Part shown: positions 1 through 8,946 of the stretch, in pieces
Layout of the letters: each line of letters starts with the position of its first letter
How positions within the stretch are numbered: position 1 is the stretch's first letter
Source of the DNA: Pseudomonadales bacterium
GTDB lineage: Bacteria > Pseudomonadota > Gammaproteobacteria > Pseudomonadales > DC-out160
Reading direction: 5' to 3'
Assembly (NCBI GenBank): GCA_019090455.1
Contig: JAHRWA010000010.1
Coordinates: forward strand, 1-64,000
Length of the DNA stretch: 64,000 nt
The notes under the pieces: model-generated
What the model was told of the DNA's origin: nothing
Database searches by the model: none
The model's input: the letters and a program-made list of their open reading frames with translations, nothing else
Program-made: the position numbers and the translations under genes

Positions 1-12
1 CTGCTTTTCCAT
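1..12 (-). CDS. Start of a downstream gene, cut by the window edge
   Basis: Only the first four codons (M-E-K-Q) are inside the window. An ATG is preceded on the minus strand by GGAGAAGATC, a good Shine-Dalgarno at normal spacing. It lies about 90 nt after the stop of the FadL-like gene and on the same strand, so it may be cotranscribed. Nothing can be said about function. Confidence 0.4.
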
Positions 13-104
13 GATCTTCTCCGCTAGGTTATTTCGTTACAGTTTATACGCGGAGTTAGACTAGCTACTTTAGGGTGGATAGGAAGACGGTTTATAATGA
101 TCGC

Positions 105-1193
105 TTACGTCGTTAACTCGATAATTCCATTTCGGACGATGATTCCGTTATCCGGTATATCTAACGCTTCTTTTACGATGGCATCCAGTAAATCATCATC
201 ACCTAACAGAGGGGACTGGGAAATTCCAACAACCCAGGGATGAAAGTTTTCGGAAAGACCTAGGGAAATAGGGCCTTCCAATTTATCGTTCGCTTCACTT
301 TGATAAGCAATCCCCAAAGTTAGCCAGTCAGTCACATCCCACAATCCTCCTAAATTAACAGTGGGCGACATCATCGTTTCTACCCCGACCTTCACATCAA
401 ACACCGTCAAAAAAGGATCTAGCTCTGCCCCACACAAATTGATGCCGGTACCTTCAAACACATATTTCGACTCCTCTCCTTCACCTATTCGCCCACACAC
501 CTGATTCGTCATCTGCGTGAGTTCTTGTATCAATAAACTAGGAGATCGAAAAGGGAGGTTTACGCCTAAACCAACATAGGATAATCCCACGCTAATCCCA
601 ATTGAAATTGTATCTGTCAATTCATAACCCACTGACGGAGAGAAATAAGTCAGTCGGGTAATACTAAATTCCTTGCCATAAACGAGTCCGGGATCATCAT
701 CCTTTCGAGTCATGCCAAAAATCATTGGTGCATAAACTGAATTAGCAAAAGTGAATTTGGATCCTTTGGGATTATAGGAAATACCGCCAAGTGGTGCGGC
801 TAATACAGGTAGCGCAGTATGACCACCACCCGGTAAATAAATGGCGAACTTATCAATACTGGTAGATTTTCCGGCGAGAGGATCAAAAAAACCTTTGGCC
901 TCATTATTGTCTTTGAAAGCTTGACTATTTTCTTGAAATTGACCGTTAAGAGAAACATCTCCGGCTATCAGCTTTACTTCATATTGCCGACCTTTAAGCC
1001 GAGTCAGACCTGCAGGATTAAAATGAATAGAATCGATACCCGGTGGGTCGGCAGTGACCGCATTACCCAACGATATTGCTTTCGCGTTTCCAATTAAAAG
1101 GTTCTGAAACAACTGTCCATAGCTTGAATTACAACTCAACAACAAACAGAACACCAATGCACTTTTTATTATTTTCCTTTGCATCCAGTTCAT
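105..1193 (-). CDS. FadL-like outer-membrane transport protein, possibly C-terminally short
   Basis: Predicted outer-membrane beta-barrel of the FadL/OmpP1 type, which moves hydrophobic substrates such as long-chain fatty acids across the outer membrane. A basic start and hydrophobic segment (residues 5-20) ending SYGQ form a signal peptide; an LLSC there could also be read as a lipobox. After it come the family hallmarks: an N-terminal segment with GNA..ADPPG and a HFNPAGL motif near residue 58, then alternating strands. It has 362 residues against roughly 420-500 for most members, and it ends ELTT instead of with the usual terminal aromatic, so the last strands may be lost. Met4 is an alternative start. 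The setting among beta-oxidation genes fits lipid uptake. Confidence 0.75.
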   Translation of the reverse strand: MNWMQRKIIKSALVFCLLLSCNSSYGQLFQNLLIGNAKAISLGNAVTADPPGIDSIHFNPAGLTRLKGRQYEVKLIAGDVSLNGQFQENSQAFKDNNEAKGFFDPLAGKSTSIDKFAIYLPGGGHTALPVLAAPLGGISYNPKGSKFTFANSVYAPMIFGMTRKDDDPGLVYGKEFSITRLTYFSPSVGYELTDTISIGISVGLSYVGLGVNLPFRSPSLLIQELTQMTNQVCGRIGEGEESKYVFEGTGINLCGAELDPFLTVFDVKVGVETMMSPTVNLGGLWDVTDWLTLGIAYQSEANDKLEGPISLGLSENFHPWVVGISQSPLLGDDDLLDAIVKEALDIPDNGIIVRNGIIELTT

Positions 1194-1792
1194 CCCGTCT
1201 AAATTTTTTTATATCAAAATACTTCTATTCAATCACCTTACTTATATAATTAATTTTTACGTTCTAAAAAATAGCGTTAAGTTCTATTAACAATCAGACT
1301 TAACACTAACAACTAGATCAATGTGCATATTTCTTTATAAATACACAGAAACTTCTATCTCTTAAACAGTCTGTTCCTACTCAAACCGCCAACTTAACAG
1401 TTATTCTTATCTGTAAACCAGAAACTGTCAACTTCATTTTCTATATAAAATGAATTATTTAAACGAGAATTTTCGCGCTGACTTTCATCGCAAAAAGCTA
1501 CGATGCAATTTTTTTAATATCAAATTCGAGTTAATCACAAAAAAATTTGAAGAAGCGTAAAGCTGCTTTGAGAAAAGATTTTAAAATTGAGGATAGAACT
1601 AGAAGTAAACACCCTATATCGTCAATTCAATAACTCCACTGTAAATCAAAAGAGAGTTTGAAAAGTACATGTTAAAAAAGAGTGCTTAAACAGACTGTCC
1701 AAGATGGGACAGTCTGTTTATATTTAACGAGTAAGAAATTTAAATACTTGGAATTTTGAAGAGCGAGATTAAAAAAATTCGCTTTACAAACA
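1194..1792. other. Intergenic region, no gene seen
   Basis: About 600 AT-rich bases between the FadL-like gene and the PQQ dehydrogenase, both on the minus strand. I see no convincing ORF. It should hold the promoter of the FadL-like gene near 1200-1300 and the terminator of the dehydrogenase (1687-1720). A related stretch, AAACAGTCTGTTCC, recurs near 1363, echoing one arm of that hairpin. Confidence 0.5.
1687..1720 (-). terminator. Hairpin terminator after the PQQ dehydrogenase
   Basis: A perfect 14-bp inverted repeat, TAAACAGACTGTCC / GGACAGTCTGTTTA, with a 6-nt loop. It lies about 73 nt beyond the stop codon. On the minus strand it is followed within a few bases by a run of six T (CTCTTTTTTAAC), which fits a Rho-independent terminator although the T run is slightly displaced. 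The same motif could instead be a REP-like palindrome. Confidence 0.55.
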
Positions 1793-3904
1793 CTATAGAT
1801 TCAAACGAAACGCCATCAAGTGATCCGATGGTTCTGACCCCACAAGGTCACTCCCGCCTGCAGCAATAATAACGTACTGCTTACCATTCACTTCATAAGT
1901 CATAGGTGTCGCATTTCCTGTCGCAGGCAATTTATACTCCCACAGCAATTTTCCTGTAGCCGTTTCAAACGCGCGAAATTTCTGATCCGGAGTAGCCGCA
2001 ATAAAAGTCACACCTGCTGAGGTACTAATGGCGCCGCCCAACGTCATCTGTTGACGATTATCGTTTTCTCCTTTGGCCGCTTCAGTTAACAACGGCGTTT
2101 CCCATAAAATTGTGCCCTTCGACATATCCAATGCCACCAATTTTGACCAAGGTGGAGGCGTACAAGGTGTACCATCTTTAGCAGCGAAAAATTGCGCTCG
2201 CAAACCATAAGGCGTGCCCATCAATGGAATTAGATTTGGCCTTCTAAAAGAAAACAACTCGCTAAATATTCCACCCAACCATTTTAAGCTGTATTTTTTA
2301 TCCAGGTGCAAAATAATAGGGAAGTTCATCACAGGTGCAACGAGAATGCCTCGCTCAGAATCAAATGTCGCTCCGCCCCAACTAAACCCACCACCAGCAC
2401 CGGGAATCTGTACGATGCCGTTAGCGTTGTAAGGTGCGTAAATTTGAGGATCAGGCATTCCTTCTACTAACGCTTCACACTCTTTCTTGTGTTGTGGCGT
2501 CAATCCATAAAGATTTCTTAAATCGAGGGTATGCGGTATCAAAGGAGGTGGAGCCACAGGGAAGGGTTGAGTTTTCGCCATCACCTCACCTGCTAATGCT
2601 TTTTGAGGAACAGCGCGCTCAATAATTTCATGTATCGGCTCGCCTGTCTCTCGATCGAAGGTGTAGATCATGCCCATCTTCGTCAGTTGAATCGCCGCTT
2701 TGCGTATTTCGCCATCAATGGTCAAATCAACCAACAAAGGCGGAGTAGGCAAATCATAATCCCAAACATCATGATGGACCAATTGAAAATGCCAAACACG
2801 TTTCCCGGTTTTTGCATCGAGCGCCACCAGACTGTTGGCATAAAGATTATCACCCACTCGCTCACCACCATAGTAATCCGGTGCAACAGTGGCGACAGGC
2901 GCATAAATTAATCCCAACTCTGGATCAGCACTAAACCCTGACCAAACATTTCCAGCACCGGTTTTTTCTGCCGATCCCGGCGCCCAAGTCGCATAGGCTT
3001 CTTTGTCTTCTGGGCCAGGTATTGGGCGGAATTTCCAAAGTGCTTTACCACTCAACACATCAAATGCCCGGATATAACCTTTGGGCCCGTCAATTCTGAG
3101 ACCATCCATTGGCGAATTACCCACTACGATAGTGTTATCAATAATGACAGGAACAGTCACATTATAAATTTCACCATCGAACATCTCTTCATCTTTTGCT
3201 CTGAAATTTACGATTCCTTTGGTCCCAAAAGATTCACATATTTTCCCATTTTGTGCATCAATGGCAAACAAATCTCCCATTTGCGAGACATGTAACAAGC
3301 GCGTTTTACAATGCGCACCTGCCTTCGCATTAGGATTGTCGTGATAAACAATCCCCCAACAATTTCCCCGAATAGAACTGTGCTCTCGCCCCAAGGTTGA
3401 AAAATCAAACCGCCATTTTGTTTCGCCTGTTTCTGGATTCAATGCCATGATGTCTTCATCAGGCGTACAAGCAAAAAGTGAATCGTCAATCATCAGCGGC
3501 GTGTTAGCAAACGCGCGAAGCAAACTCGTTTTCTCATCTTCACCGGCAATGCGTATATCCCAAGCCAACTCTAGGCCTTTCACATTTTCTGGCGTAATTT
3601 GCGTTGCGGATGAAAATCGCGAGTAACTCACATCACCGCCATAGGCTTGCCACTCAGGCGCTACATTGGTGGCCGCATCATCTACGTTTCCCCCATCAGT
3701 TGCCAGAGTTCCCTCTGATACAATCAGGCTCGCGATTAAGAAAACAAATAAACGTCTCGCTTGGTGGCGTTTGCTATTGAAATAATGGTGGGTGATTAAA
3801 GAGAGTTTGATGATGAAATTCCTCCAAAAGAAATCAAAAAAAAATGGTGTCAGGACTTTATACTTTCTGTATACCGAATTCAACAATAACAGGTTTTGCT
3901 CCAT
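1793..3904 (-). CDS. PQQ-dependent (quinoprotein) dehydrogenase, periplasmic
   Basis: Eight-bladed quinoprotein of the glucose/quinate/alcohol dehydrogenase family, which oxidises a sugar or alcohol in the periplasm using pyrroloquinoline quinone. Family marks: the first blade W-AYGGD..YSRFS near residue 85, repeated W-x-x-D/G-type blade ends, and the HHDVWDYDLPTPP segment typical of membrane glucose/quinate dehydrogenases. A hydrophobic export segment (RRLFVFLIASLIV, ending TLA) precedes the mature part; the multi-TM domain of GcdA-type enzymes is absent. The start is unclear. The ATG used here has no well-placed ribosome site, whereas a perfect GGAGG (3821-3825) sits 6 nt before an in-frame ATC at 3814, giving 673 residues and a better signal peptide. 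The substrate is unknown. Confidence 0.85.
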   Translation of the reverse strand: MEQNLLLLNSVYRKYKVLTPFFFDFFWRNFIIKLSLITHHYFNSKRHQARRLFVFLIASLIVSEGTLATDGGNVDDAATNVAPEWQAYGGDVSYSRFSSATQITPENVKGLELAWDIRIAGEDEKTSLLRAFANTPLMIDDSLFACTPDEDIMALNPETGETKWRFDFSTLGREHSSIRGNCWGIVYHDNPNAKAGAHCKTRLLHVSQMGDLFAIDAQNGKICESFGTKGIVNFRAKDEEMFDGEIYNVTVPVIIDNTIVVGNSPMDGLRIDGPKGYIRAFDVLSGKALWKFRPIPGPEDKEAYATWAPGSAEKTGAGNVWSGFSADPELGLIYAPVATVAPDYYGGERVGDNLYANSLVALDAKTGKRVWHFQLVHHDVWDYDLPTPPLLVDLTIDGEIRKAAIQLTKMGMIYTFDRETGEPIHEIIERAVPQKALAGEVMAKTQPFPVAPPPLIPHTLDLRNLYGLTPQHKKECEALVEGMPDPQIYAPYNANGIVQIPGAGGGFSWGGATFDSERGILVAPVMNFPIILHLDKKYSLKWLGGIFSELFSFRRPNLIPLMGTPYGLRAQFFAAKDGTPCTPPPWSKLVALDMSKGTILWETPLLTEAAKGENDNRQQMTLGGAISTSAGVTFIAATPDQKFRAFETATGKLLWEYKLPATGNATPMTYEVNGKQYVIIAAGGSDLVGSEPSDHLMAFRLNL

Positions 3905-4067
3905 TTACTCTCGCTCAAAACGACCTCCTAACCTGATATCTCTAACAGATGGCCAACCGCCTTTCGTCTACTATCGAACGATGAAAGTGCTATTTCTTTC
4001 TTTGCTTTTTAAGGTTTGATTAGAGCGATGGGGTTGGTAAGATCTATCTCATTCGAGCACACCATCA

Positions 4068-4121
4068 ATCAGTTCACAGGAATCGATCAGTTCACAGGAA
4101 TCAGTTAGTTCACAGGAGAAG
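4068..4121. repeat. Three 18-bp tandem repeats before an acyl-CoA dehydrogenase
   Basis: Three consecutive 18-nt units (4068-4085, 4086-4103, 4104-4121), each built around AGTTCACAGGA. The first two differ at one base and the third is more diverged. The last unit supplies the AGGAGA ribosome-binding site for the gene at 4127, so the AGGA core itself has been multiplied in the leader. Confidence 0.85.
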
Positions 4122-4126
4122 ATGAT

Positions 4127-5302
4127 ATGGATTTCGGTTATCATGAAGAGAATGAAATTTTTCGGCAAAAGATTAAAGACTTTCTTAAAGAAAATATAAC
4201 GCGAGAATTCCGCGCCGAAGTGCGAGAAATGCAAGGCAAAGGAATGGGACCGCTCACCAAAGAACTCATTTTAAAAATTGGTGATATGGGTTGGATAGGA
4301 ATGAGTTGGCCGGAAGAATACGGTGGTAGGAATGCGGATCGTATAGATCAATATATTTTTGAAGAAGAGTTTGTCCGCGCTCGCGTCCCCCTTAACATCG
4401 GAAATTTTATTGAGCAAGCTCCTGCCATTATGGCTTCTGGTAGCGAAGAGCAGAAAAAGTATTTTATACCGCGACTCGTACGCGGAGAGATCACCTTCGC
4501 ACTAGGCTATTCAGAACCCAGTGGAGGAACCGATCTCGCCTCCTTAAAAACGCGAGCTGTGGAAGGGCATAACGACTACGTCATCAATGGCCAAAAAACG
4601 TTTACCTCCGGCGCTGAAACCGCTAGCCACATTTATCTCATGACACGTACTGATCCAGACAAGCCAAAACACGAAGGTATTTCCATTTTTCTCGTCCCTA
4701 TGGATACCCCCGGCATCACCGTCCGCCCTCAGTGGACACTCTCAGGTGGACGCACCAACGAAGTTTTTTTTGACGATGTCAAAGTCCCTAAGACCACCAT
4801 GTTAGGCAATAAAAACGACGGTTGGTACATAGGTTCAAAGGCTCTTAATTTAGGTCGTGCAGGTGCCATGCGTTACTACACCTACGTCTCCTTATTTGAA
4901 GAGACATTGTATTTTGCACGTTCAAATCCCTTAGGCGTTGAATTAATGGCCGATGAAATCGCACGCGATAAAATGGCCGAACTTTATTGTGAAGCCCAGG
5001 TAGCACGGTTATTCACTCTACGCAGTCTTTCGATGGTGCGGCGTGGGATTGCTCCTCCTTATGAGATTTCATCTGAGAAAGTATGGGGGCCTGAATTTCT
5101 CGTAAAGTCCACAGAGGTCATCAGCCAAATATTAGGTCCATACAATCAATTGTGGGAAGGTTCGGATCTCGCACCCCATCGTGGATCTTTTCCCAAACGC
5201 TATGTCAGCGCCATGGTATCCACCTTCGGCCACGGCAGTACGCAGGTAATGCGCGACGCTATCGCTCGTAGAGGATTGGATTTACCACGAGGACCGGTTT
5301 AA
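4127..5302 (+). CDS. Acyl-CoA dehydrogenase (subunit 1 of a pair)
   Basis: FAD flavoprotein that makes the alpha,beta double bond in an acyl-CoA. It has the full architecture: N-terminal helical domain, the FALGYSEPSGGTDLASL mid-domain motif near residue 127 and the WTLSGGRTNEVFFDDVKVP segment. The usual C-terminal catalytic motif (Y-E-G-T/S-x-E/Q-I-Q) is replaced by FGHGSTQVMRDAIARRGLDLP, so the base is elsewhere or supplied by a partner. AGGAGA 8 nt upstream fixes the start. The next gene, 112 bp on, is a diverged homologue, an arrangement typical of alpha2-beta2 heterotetrameric dehydrogenases of the FadE28/FadE29 (steroid side-chain) kind. The substrate cannot be read from sequence. Confidence 0.9.
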   Translation: MDFGYHEENEIFRQKIKDFLKENITREFRAEVREMQGKGMGPLTKELILKIGDMGWIGMSWPEEYGGRNADRIDQYIFEEEFVRARVPLNIGNFIEQAPAIMASGSEEQKKYFIPRLVRGEITFALGYSEPSGGTDLASLKTRAVEGHNDYVINGQKTFTSGAETASHIYLMTRTDPDKPKHEGISIFLVPMDTPGITVRPQWTLSGGRTNEVFFDDVKVPKTTMLGNKNDGWYIGSKALNLGRAGAMRYYTYVSLFEETLYFARSNPLGVELMADEIARDKMAELYCEAQVARLFTLRSLSMVRRGIAPPYEISSEKVWGPEFLVKSTEVISQILGPYNQLWEGSDLAPHRGSFPKRYVSAMVSTFGHGSTQVMRDAIARRGLDLPRGPV

Positions 5303-5414
5303 TTCTTCATTTTTCCATTCATTGATTTGAATTCAGCATTAGAAAAATGACATGGCGCCCTAGAAATGGCGAGCTACGGATAACCAAAGAATTAAGAGAC
5401 AGGAATACGAGACA

Positions 5415-6554
5415 ATGGACACACTACTCAACGAAGACGAAGCACTTTTACGGGATCAAGCAAGAGCATTTCTAACCAAAGAATCACCCACCGCGTTAGT
5501 TCGAGAAGTTGAATCAGAAAACAAAGATTACGACCCATCACTCTGGAAAAAAACCGCTGAACTGGGATGGTTAGGCATAACACTACCAGAGGAATACGGT
5601 GGCACACCCGTCCCGTTTTCTCACCTGGGTTTATTGTTTGAAGAAATGGGACGAGGCATTGCGCCCATCCCCATACACCCCACCATGGTTGCCGCCCTAA
5701 CAATCAATAAATCAGGCACAGAACAACAAAAGCAATCCATTCTCCCCGCCGTCATTAGTGGCGACAAAATACTAAGCTGGGCGTGGTTTGAGCGTGGCGG
5801 CGATATTGATTTATCCAGCGTTCAATTAGAAGCCATAGTAGAAGGCGATCACCTAGTACTATCTGGCACAAAACTGTTTGTGGATGGCTATCATCATGCA
5901 GATCAATGCTTAGTAGTGTGCCGAAGCCTAGCCGATAGCGAAGGAAATGAAGGTATTAGCTTGGTATTAGTCGACACTAACAGCAAAGGATTAAGCAGCG
6001 ACCGCCTACCCACGATGGCGGGCGACATCCAAGATGCCGTTAGTTTTGATTCGGTAAGGGTTCCCCTCAGCAATGTCCTAGGCGAAGTTCACAACGGTGG
6101 TGCCGCTGCCGTTTCTCTACTGGAAACAGCGGTCATTTTAAATTGCTCGATGATAGTCGGCGCATCCCATAAAGCGATTGAGATGACGTTTTCCTACGCC
6201 AAAGATAGAGAAGCCTTTGGCCAACCGATTGGCTCCTTTCAAGCCATACAACATATGTGTGCGAACATGGTGACATGGGTAGATGGAGCCACGATGTTGA
6301 CTCACGAAGCACTCTGGAAAATATCAGAAGGGTTGCCTGCTACCATCGAGATTGCCAGCGCTAAAGCATTCTGTAATGAACGCTGTCCCGCAGCACTTCG
6401 TGAAGGAAATCAAATTCATGCAGGAATCGCACAAATAAAAGAATATGATTTACAACTTTGGTATCGGCGTTCCGCGGCCTGGTGCATGCGACTGGGGACC
6501 TCCATTCAGCACCGACGAATCGTTGCGCGAGAGATAGGGATAGTCCCCAGCTAA
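5415..6554 (+). CDS. Acyl-CoA dehydrogenase (diverged partner subunit)
   Basis: Second acyl-CoA dehydrogenase homologue, probably acting with the gene just upstream. N-terminal domain contains GWLGITLPEEYGG near residue 51. The mid-domain is degenerate: the usual EP-x-x-GSD-type motif reads FERGGDIDLSS, and the C-terminal Q-x-H-G-G-x-G region reads QIHAGIAQIKEYDLQLWYRR. Loss of these FAD and substrate contacts is usual in the structural subunit of heteromeric enzymes. A modest GACAGGAA site precedes the ATG. No terminator is visible between the two genes. Confidence 0.85.
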   Translation: MDTLLNEDEALLRDQARAFLTKESPTALVREVESENKDYDPSLWKKTAELGWLGITLPEEYGGTPVPFSHLGLLFEEMGRGIAPIPIHPTMVAALTINKSGTEQQKQSILPAVISGDKILSWAWFERGGDIDLSSVQLEAIVEGDHLVLSGTKLFVDGYHHADQCLVVCRSLADSEGNEGISLVLVDTNSKGLSSDRLPTMAGDIQDAVSFDSVRVPLSNVLGEVHNGGAAAVSLLETAVILNCSMIVGASHKAIEMTFSYAKDREAFGQPIGSFQAIQHMCANMVTWVDGATMLTHEALWKISEGLPATIEIASAKAFCNERCPAALREGNQIHAGIAQIKEYDLQLWYRRSAAWCMRLGTSIQHRRIVAREIGIVPS

Positions 6555-6639
6555 TACTAACTCGATCAGAAATTCACTTATCAGCTGGAAACAAACTTCG
6601 ATTTTATAACTTCTAGCCATAGTTTCTAATCTATAGATT

Positions 6640-7137
6640 TTAACTATAAGTGGATTCTCTTTTTAAGTGAGTCACCTGTGAAGCACTATTAACCGCATGA
6701 GTTTTTTTGTTGGCGATACGAGAATTAATGCTCGTCACTTGAAAATCTTTTACCGCCTTCAAAATACTACGTGCACTAAATTGGCCTACAAATTTCCCAT
6801 TGTCTTCGACTATGGGAACGCGCCGTCGATTATTGTCGATTAAATATTTCGCCACATCAATGATATCCATATTAGCTGGCAATACATCTACGGTTTTCGA
6901 CATGAACTCACCCACGGTGCCGGACAATGAAGTGCCATGATACGTACTACTCAGAATCGCTTTTAAGCAGTCCATTTCTGAAATTACACCCACTACATTT
7001 CTATTATCATCTATAACGGTAGCCCCGGATATTTTGTGTTTTAACAAAACATTAATGGCTTGAAATAAATCCGTTTGGGGTTTAAAAACCACCGGATTCT
7101 CCGTCATCAAATCATCGGCATTGACAGACCTAGACAT
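6640..7137 (-). CDS. Two-CBS-domain protein
   Basis: A stand-alone Bateman module with two CBS domains, at about residues 10-65 (LMTENPVVFKPQTDLFQAI... VVGVISEMDCLK) and 78-135 (FMSKTVDVLPANMDII... FVGQFSARSILKAV). Such proteins bind adenine nucleotides and act as energy or redox sensors of partner enzymes. There is no effector domain here, so the partner is unknown. A strong GGAGAGGAGA site lies just before the ATG. The gene is convergent with the acyl-CoA dehydrogenase pair and stands alone. Confidence 0.9.
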   Translation of the reverse strand: MSRSVNADDLMTENPVVFKPQTDLFQAINVLLKHKISGATVIDDNRNVVGVISEMDCLKAILSSTYHGTSLSGTVGEFMSKTVDVLPANMDIIDVAKYLIDNNRRRVPIVEDNGKFVGQFSARSILKAVKDFQVTSINSRIANKKTHAVNSASQVTHLKRESTYS

Positions 7138-7470
7138 AAGCTTCTCCTCTCCCTAAACAGGTAAATTGACGTAACGCTTCTGATATCTACTAGAAGTACA
7201 ACCACCACTATTACGACAAACTCACCAAATCGTCAAGCTTAAGATTTTGGCCTATTTCGCAACTATCAGCCGTATCAGTGATACAACCATCACTTAAAAA
7301 CGCCTATCAGCATGATTCTATTAGGTTGATGCGACGATGGCCTAAATCGACATCGTCGCTCTTGAGATGAGAAATTTATTGACCTTTCGGCAACAAACAT
7401 CTGCCATTGAACATCCGCCAATGAATATGGCGGTAAAAGAGGATATTGGAAACGAGAGTTACCAATTTGC
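7138..7470. other. Intergenic region with two small hairpins
   Basis: No gene seen. GCGACGATG (7331-7339) pairs with CATCGTCGC (7351-7359), and CCGCCA (7415-7420) pairs with TGGCGG (7428-7433). Both are downstream of the spondin-domain lipoprotein gene and upstream of the CBS gene. Neither has a T tract on the minus strand, so they are possible but unproven transcript ends. Confidence 0.4.
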
Positions 7471-8223
7471 TTAGTTTAAACGAGTAATGGTTATCATCGC
7501 CGATGGATTATCAAAGCGATGTTCTGCCGATAACACCGATGTGCTCAAGCCATCATCACTGGAAACAACCCCACTGTGAAATCGAATACGATCACTTTGA
7601 TCCGAACGTTCAGCATTGAAGCCCTCCCCCGCATTATCAGCAGGTCCCGGAATAGTTCCCGCTGCTTCCGTATTACTTTCAGTACCCGCGTCCCAAACAG
7701 GCGCCTTTACACTCATACTCTCCCCTGTGTTTAGAGCGGTTAATGCAGCGGCGTTAATGCCTGTGTAGGCATCATTGGTGTTGACCAACATACTCACAAC
7801 GCTAACACTGACACCATTTTGTGCATCCACCTCAAATTGCACGCTCTCATTTTGGCCCGGACCTATGACGCCTGTACCCGTTTGACTTGCAAGATAAGCA
7901 TCATGAAGGCTAGCTTCAGTCAGCAGGCTACTATTGTCGCCTTCTTCAGCCAATAGCTCTAAGGCCGTTGATGCCGCTTCACCATCAATCCAAGCTTGAT
8001 AACCTGTGCTGTGTAAAATCACAGCGATGGGTGAAAACGGTTGATTGGCAGTAACATTGTGAACGCTGATTTCGAACGAGCGCAAATCCTCTGTATTGTC
8101 AGCGGTATTGTTATCAGAGCTACTACCTCCACAACCCGCTAACAAGAGACTACTACCCATCGCGACGGTAATCATTTTTCCCCGCAGCTCTAAATTAAAT
8201 AATGATTTGTTAAACAGTGACAT
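7471..8223 (-). CDS. Spondin-domain lipoprotein
   Basis: Secreted lipoprotein: the sequence MGSSLLLAGCGGSSSDNN carries a clear lipobox (LLAG^C), followed by a low-complexity linker. The rest resembles the Spondin_N fold: FEISVHNVTANQPFSPIAVILHS, a central NTNDAYTGINAAAL segment, WDAGTESNTEAAG and a C-terminal strand AMITITRLN. Spondin domains are beta-sandwich, metal-binding adhesion modules; their bacterial role is unsettled. It is preceded by, and paralogous to, the next gene, only 39 bp away, so the two likely form an operon made by duplication. The start shown has no strong ribosome site; a downstream Met before ITVAMGSSLL is possible. Confidence 0.8.
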   Translation of the reverse strand: MSLFNKSLFNLELRGKMITVAMGSSLLLAGCGGSSSDNNTADNTEDLRSFEISVHNVTANQPFSPIAVILHSTGYQAWIDGEAASTALELLAEEGDNSSLLTEASLHDAYLASQTGTGVIGPGQNESVQFEVDAQNGVSVSVVSMLVNTNDAYTGINAAALTALNTGESMSVKAPVWDAGTESNTEAAGTIPGPADNAGEGFNAERSDQSDRIRFHSGVVSSDDGLSTSVLSAEHRFDNPSAMITITRLN

Positions 8224-8262
8224 GATGTCGACTCCTTAAATAAAAATGAATGACATCTGTAT

Positions 8263-8946
8263 TTATTGAATAACAACAGTGATACGCGCGATCGGGTTAA
8301 GCCATCGGTGTACACTGTTATCCAAATCACTGATTCCACCAGCACTATCATCATCACCGATAGAGCCAGGATGAATATGAACGGTCGCATTGTTGTCGTT
8401 AGTGGAAACACCTGTGCCACCGGTTCCAGTTCCAAAATCTATCGGTGCAGGAATACTACCGGTCAGCTCATCATTGCCCTCTGTTCCCGCATCGTAACCA
8501 TTAATCGTAAAAGTGTAAGTGCCTGCAGTACTGGGAATTTCCCAAGAATCTAGCCCTACAAAACCGTCATTAGTCGGTAGCATCATAGCCACTATCGACA
8601 AGTAGCCATTATCACTGTCATCAGTATTTAGCATTACCGTAGTCGTGCTTTCACCCGGTGCTAACAAACCACCTTTGGGATTTTCAACAGTCACCGGCGA
8701 CGCACTCGCGATATCTGTAACAAGTCCGCTAATATCACCACCCTCAGCCATGGTCTCAAGCGATGTGCTTGCAGCACTACCGGTTTCAAACAAATGGGTT
8801 GAGCTATCGTGAGCCGCCACTAGCAAGGGCGTAAAATAAATCCCATTTGTCAGGTTTTCAATTTCTACGGTAAATTGCTCTGCTTGAAGATTGGCAGAGG
8901 TGACGGAAATGCCAAATAGAGTGGCTACAACCCATTTCTTATTCAT
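8263..8946 (-). CDS. Spondin-domain exported protein
   Basis: Paralogue of the lipoprotein downstream, but with an ordinary signal peptide (MNKKWVVATLFGISVTSANLQA, cleaved before EQFTVEI) and no lipobox. It shares the Spondin_N pattern: FTVEIENLTNGIYFTPLLVAAHD, LPTNDGFVGLDSWEIP, YDAGTEGNDELTGSIP and a terminal ARITVVIQ strand. It is probably free in the periplasm or secreted, with the paralogue anchored to a membrane. Together they could form a surface pair, which is inference. Confidence 0.8.
   Translation of the reverse strand: MNKKWVVATLFGISVTSANLQAEQFTVEIENLTNGIYFTPLLVAAHDSSTHLFETGSAASTSLETMAEGGDISGLVTDIASASPVTVENPKGGLLAPGESTTTVMLNTDDSDNGYLSIVAMMLPTNDGFVGLDSWEIPSTAGTYTFTINGYDAGTEGNDELTGSIPAPIDFGTGTGGTGVSTNDNNATVHIHPGSIGDDDSAGGISDLDNSVHRWLNPIARITVVIQ

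Noticed and set aside
6535-6550. GGGATAGTCCCC occurring at about 6537 and, inverted, at about 9109
   Set aside because: Only 12 bases; one copy is inside a coding end. It is not enough for a repeat family.
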